From JBDSGC01 sp046594105 (lineage in GTDB: Bacteria; Acidobacteriota; Thermoanaerobaculia; Gp7-AA8), in contig JBKJQB010000243.1 of the NCBI GenBank assembly GCA_046594105.1, forward strand, positions 1-14,281: DNA of 14,281 nt. The letters are read 5' to 3'. Position numbers and translations under genes: made by a program. A model generated the notes under the pieces. It made no database searches and was not told where the DNA came from. It saw only the letters and a program-made list of their open reading frames with translations. This document shows, one piece after another, positions 8,609 through 14,281 of the stretch. Numbering within the stretch: the first letter of the stretch is position 1; every line of letters starts with the position of its first letter.

Positions 8609-9748
8609 TCAGGCGCCAGCGTCGCGCATCGAGTCGGGATCGACTTTCATGGACAGGCACCACTGGCGATAAACGATCGGTGAGATCTCCGACGGCGTGA
8701 TCTCGCTGCGGCCGCCCCAGAACACGTTGGTGTAGAGGATGGGAATGCCGATCTCGCCGAGGTGCTGGTCGATGGCCTGTTTGTGCTCGAGGACCTTTTC
8801 GCGTTCGGTGCCGTGCGCCACCGCCATGATGTTCACGTCGCGGAACTCAGGGCCGCCCTCGCGCCAATAGCAGTGCGTCAGGATGTGAAAGCGCCCGATC
8901 TCGCGGCCGGCCTCGAGCTCTCTTCCTTTGGGGACGGCCCAGTGGAACAGGGCGTTGAAGCGCGTCACCCGCTCGCCGGTCTGTAGCAGCTTCACATGCT
9001 CGAGGAACGTCGAGAAGCGACCGATGACGCCGCGGCGATTGAGCGCCTCCGCCATCTCGAAAAATGTTTCCAGCGGAACGTCCGCCTCCGCCGCACGCGC
9101 GCGCCAGAGATCGCGGACCAGTTCCTCCGGCGCGAATTCGCGCTTCAACGCCGTCAGCACCCGCCATTCGAGATCGTTCAGCTCTGCTTTGGTGGTGTCC
9201 TTCACAACGGCCAGGTCGTCCGACTTGCTGCCGGGCTCCATCCCTTTGCGCCGGGTGTGGCCGACGCCGAGGGCGAAGATGCGGTGCGCAGGCATTACCC
9301 GGAAGCGTTCCGCACCGGTGAGGCGCGATAGCAGCTGGCAGTGGCGCTCGATCGAATAGCCCTGCGGGACCTTGACGGTCGTCCAGAGGCGATAGTTCGA
9401 TCCAGGAGTCGCCGCATCGGTGGAGCGGATGACAATGTGCCCAGAGAAGGGATCCTCTTTCGACATGAAATCGAAGGCAGAATCAATCTTGTCGGCAGGG
9501 AGCTGCCAGGCCACCAGGGCACCTTCCGCCAGGTTGGTGGCCATCAGCGTCTGGCGGACGCGGCGGACGGTGCCGGCCCGGACCATGGCCCGGATGCGCT
9601 CGAGGACGGTCGCCGCCTCCACCCCCGACTGCTCCGCGATCACGCCAATCGGATCGCGCACAAATCCCTCGATCCGGTCCTCGGAAACCGCCAGGATCTG
9701 AGCGTTGATGGGATCCGTGTGGGCGATGGGAAGATCAGCGACCGGCAT
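8609..9748 (-). CDS. Tandem Lrp/AsnC-like protein resembling siroheme decarboxylase (AhbA/AhbB, NirDLGH family)
   Basis: A 379-residue protein made of two related halves. The first has a winged-helix part (about 14-70, PIGVIAEQSGVEAATVLERI and AGTVRRVRQTL), then YRLWTTV (119-125) and MPAHRIFALGVGH (152-164). The second has NDLEWRVLTALKREF (191-205), RRGVIGRFSTF (238-248), HILTHCYWR (288-296) and a C-terminal VFWGGRSEITPSEISPI. The GVIRR-like, THxYxR, NLWFT-like and LPAxxxFxLGV-like elements fit haem-d1/siroheme decarboxylases, which carry an AsnC-type fold. Many homologues are simply annotated as Lrp/AsnC regulators, so both catalysis and DNA binding are possible. The ATG at 9748 was chosen; a further upstream start would encode a heptad repeat array. 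Likely operon with the membrane protein downstream, and divergent from metH. Confidence 0.7.
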   Translation of the reverse strand: MPVADLPIAHTDPINAQILAVSEDRIEGFVRDPIGVIAEQSGVEAATVLERIRAMVRAGTVRRVRQTLMATNLAEGALVAWQLPADKIDSAFDFMSKEDPFSGHIVIRSTDAATPGSNYRLWTTVKVPQGYSIERHCQLLSRLTGAERFRVMPAHRIFALGVGHTRRKGMEPGSKSDDLAVVKDTTKAELNDLEWRVLTALKREFAPEELVRDLWRARAAEADVPLETFFEMAEALNRRGVIGRFSTFLEHVKLLQTGERVTRFNALFHWAVPKGRELEAGREIGRFHILTHCYWREGGPEFRDVNIMAVAHGTEREKVLEHKQAIDQHLGEIGIPILYTNVFWGGRSEITPSEISPIVYRQWCLSMKVDPDSMRDAGA

Positions 9749-9756
9749 GGCGCTCG

Positions 9757-9762
9757 AAGATA
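9757..9762 (-). promoter_or_regulatory. -10-like box immediately upstream of the Lrp/AsnC-like gene
   Basis: TATCTT on the minus strand (9762-9757) lies 8 nt before the ATG at 9748 and no ribosome-binding site intervenes. The arrangement is the same as at arcA and the TPR-type gene and predicts a leaderless or nearly leaderless message. Confidence 0.35.
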
Positions 9763-9773
9763 ACACCGGGGGG

Positions 9774-9904
9774 AGAAACCAGAAAGCAGAAGGCAGAAGG
9801 CAATGGGGCAGGTTCCGACACGAGATCTCGGCGAGCTCTTTTCTGGCTTGGGGCATCCATGGCATTCCACGATGCCTTCTGGTTTCTGGTTTCTGATTTC
9901 TGGT
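9774..9904. repeat. Two facing arrays of four 7-bp repeats
   Basis: Left array 9774-9801 reads AGAAACC, AGAAAGC, AGAAGGC, AGAAGGC. Right array 9877-9904 reads TTCTGGT, TTCTGGT, TTCTGAT, TTCTGGT. The right is the inverted form of the left, with a 75-bp spacer, so the region could fold into a long hairpin. It lies between the divergent promoters of the Lrp/AsnC-like gene and metH. Both arrays keep exact 7-bp spacing. Heptad arrays of this sort are known as short-sequence repeats in several bacterial phyla. Confidence 0.75.
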
Positions 9905-9917
9905 TTTCCCGCCTCGT

Positions 9918-9946
9918 TTGACAACCCCCCACCTCTGTCTTAGGCT
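9918..9946 (+). promoter_or_regulatory. Sigma70-type promoter of metH
   Basis: A perfect -35 TTGACA (9918-9923) is separated by exactly 17 bp from TAGGCT (9941-9946), which matches the -10 consensus at T1, A2 and T6. The predicted start at about 9953 falls on the first bases of the riboswitch, which independently supports the call. Confidence 0.65.
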
Positions 9947-9951
9947 CACCG

Positions 9952-10010
9952 CTCCTGGAGTGATTTGGGGCGCCGCTTGCAACCAGGTTAAAAAAAGCTA
10001 AAGAGCCGGC
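9952..10010 (+). promoter_or_regulatory. SAM-II (SAM-alpha) riboswitch in the metH leader
   Basis: The sequence carries the SAM-II core in order: P1 5' strand CCTGG (9954-9958), TGATTTGG (9961-9968), GCTTGC (9975-9980), P1 3' strand CCAGG (9983-9987), an A-rich TTAAAAAAA stretch, then GCTAAAG (9997-10003). The P1 strands are perfectly complementary. GCTT (9975-9978) can pair with AAGC (9995-9998) as the pseudoknot, and GGC (9969-9971) with GCC (10005-10007) as its extension. The order and spacing follow the H-type pseudoknot known to bind S-adenosylmethionine upstream of methionine genes, mainly in Alphaproteobacteria. Downstream lie a terminator and metH. SAM binding would be expected to lower metH expression. 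The related SAM-V class shares part of this core and is the main alternative. Confidence 0.82.
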
Positions 10011-10021
10011 AGTCGCATCCG

Positions 10022-10038
10022 CATTTCGACTCGAAATG
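10022..10038 (+). other. Perfect 7-bp hairpin between riboswitch and terminator
   Basis: CATTTCG-act-CGAAATG forms a stem that ends at the base before the terminator stem begins. An alternative pairing joins AGTCG (10011-10015) with CGACT (10027-10031), which would open this hairpin. It may belong to the switching part of the leader. Confidence 0.5.
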
Positions 10039-10068
10039 GCCCCGCATTGCGCGGGGCTTTTTGTTTTT
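10039..10068 (+). terminator. Intrinsic terminator in the metH leader
   Basis: GCCCCGC (10039-10045) and GCGGGGC (10051-10057) form a 7-bp GC stem with an ATTGC loop, followed by TTTTTGTTTTT. It sits after the SAM-II motif and only 15 nt before the metH start, with the GGGAG ribosome-binding site just downstream. Placed upstream of its gene, it only makes sense as a regulated attenuator. Confidence 0.85.
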
Positions 10069-10083
10069 CTGCCGGGAGACTCC

Positions 10084-13809
<3,726 letters not shown>

Positions 13810-13945
13810 GGTAGTCATCCGACTCGTGGGCCAGGATGTCACGCAGCCGTTCCAGGGAACGGTGAGAGTGGCCAGCGCGCCGGAGGCGCAGCGAGAGGGT
13901 AGCCGGTCGGCAAGCGCGAAGCGCGCAGCCACCGGTCTCGGATGC
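13810..13945. other. Non-coding stretch with several small palindromes between metH and the transposase
   Basis: Perfect short stems occur at 13847-13862 (CCGTTCC-ag-GGAACGG), near 13877 (GCGCC-gga-GGCGC) and near 13915-13930 (GCGC-gaa-GCGC). None has a T run on the plus strand, so metH has no clear intrinsic terminator here. The hairpins could be the subterminal structures that IS200/IS605 transposases recognise, or remains of a repeat element. No gene is supported. Confidence 0.4.
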
Positions 13946-13971
13946 GAAAACAAAACCCCGCCCCGGCGGGG
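13946..13971 (-). terminator. Intrinsic terminator downstream of the transposase gene
   Basis: Read on the minus strand, CCCCGC-cggg-GCGGGG (13971-13956) is followed by TTTTGTTTTC. It begins 13 nt after the transposase stop codon and would end that transcript before it runs antisense into metH. Confidence 0.7.
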
Positions 13972-13983
13972 CGGCAGAGAGCA

Positions 13984-14281
13984 TCACCACAGATACCGTT
14001 CGTCGAATTCGATCTCGTGTTTCAGCAAGAGTTCGCGATACTCGTCCTGAAACGATCGCCTTCGATGGTGTTCCTCTTGTTTCTGCACGTAGTCGCGGAC
14101 GGTGGAAACGTCGGAACGGCTGACGGTGAAGGCGCCGTAGCCTTCCTGCCAGGCAAAGTTCGATAGACCCAACTCTCCATGAGCCCATTTGGAGGAGTCG
14201 GCCTTCAACACGCGCATCAGGTTCGCGAGCAGATGCGTGGCCTTCAATCCGATCAGCAGGTGCACGTGGTCGTCGGGGCCT
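13984..14281 (-). CDS. IS200/IS605-type HUH transposase, C-terminal part (N terminus beyond right edge)
   Basis: Ninety-eight complete codons end at 13984, and the frame is open to the window edge. The first visible residues, GPDDHVHLLIGL, hold the HUH metal-binding motif (His-Val-His). Later come FAWQEGYGAFTVS, VRDYVQKQEEHHR with the likely nucleophile Tyr, SFQDEY and the terminal DERYLW, all typical of the Y1 transposase (TnpA) family. Such enzymes move single-stranded DNA by recognising subterminal hairpins. The catalytic residues in view are intact, so this is not visibly a pseudogene. About 55-60 N-terminal residues must lie outside the window. It could instead be a domesticated REP-associated (RAYT) member; without the full element this cannot be decided. 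Confidence 0.88.
   Translation of the reverse strand, partial: GPDDHVHLLIGLKATHLLANLMRVLKADSSKWAHGELGLSNFAWQEGYGAFTVSRSDVSTVRDYVQKQEEHHRRRSFQDEYRELLLKHEIEFDERYLW

Noticed and set aside
9774..9904. Possible CRISPR array
   Set aside because: The units are 7 bp with no spacers and the two arrays face each other; no cas genes are present.
9749..9982. N-terminal extension of the Lrp/AsnC-like gene
   Set aside because: It would encode the heptad repeats (NQKPETRR-like) and overlap the metH promoter and riboswitch; such peptides are a common artefact.
9950..10030. Cobalamin or SAM-I riboswitch as the metH leader element
   Set aside because: No B12-box or SAM-I four-way junction is visible, and the leader is too short for either class. 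The core matches SAM-II instead.
10036..10083. Upstream in-frame ATG extending MetH by 16 residues
   Set aside because: The extension is encoded by the intrinsic terminator and T tract. The ATG at 10084 has a GGGAG site and gives the usual N terminus.

Overview
The window is high-GC bacterial chromosome from a Gram-negative organism. Signal peptides, a membrane glycosyltransferase-like protein, peptide chain release factor 3, cobalamin-dependent MetH and an IS200-type transposase all fit that. My best guess at the lineage is Acidobacteriota or a neighbouring soil or sediment phylum. The reasons are the type of dispersed GC-rich repeats, the heptanucleotide arrays, the tandem Lrp/AsnC-like protein and several genes whose -10-like box sits right against the start codon. 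This is inference; no marker gene in the window settles it.

Layout. 1-870 (minus): 5' part of a secreted protein with a Pro/Lys/Glu-rich repeated linker, running off the left edge. 1007-1189 (minus): a 60-residue protein with two membrane segments. 1340-3599 (minus): arginine deiminase (arcA) and carbamate kinase (arcC), overlapping by 8 bases; no ornithine carbamoyltransferase or antiporter is in view. 3600-3967: non-coding, with a two-copy tandem repeat of about 128 bp. 3968-4858 (plus): an exported protein ending in a TPR-like segment. 4927-6540 (plus): prfC. 6540-6930: nested inverted repeats between convergent genes; the right arm supplies the last 37 codons of the next gene. 6819-8588 (minus): a multi-pass GT39/PMT-like membrane protein. 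8609-9748 (minus): a tandem Lrp/AsnC-like protein resembling siroheme decarboxylases, 20 bp upstream of the membrane protein and probably in one operon with it. 9749-10083: a dense regulatory region. 10084-13809 (plus): full-length metH. 13810-13983: small hairpins and a minus-strand terminator. 13984-14281 (minus): C-terminal half of an IS200/IS605-type transposase, cut by the right edge.

The best-supported notable element is the metH leader. A sigma70-like promoter (TTGACA, 17 bp, TAGGCT) is predicted to start transcription at the first bases of a sequence matching the SAM-II (SAM-alpha) riboswitch core. It is followed by a short hairpin, a strong intrinsic terminator and then the metH ribosome-binding site. 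This reads as a complete SAM-responsive attenuation leader for methionine synthesis. I see no phage, CRISPR or defence genes and no tRNA or rRNA. Most of what is unusual here lies in the intergenic regions.
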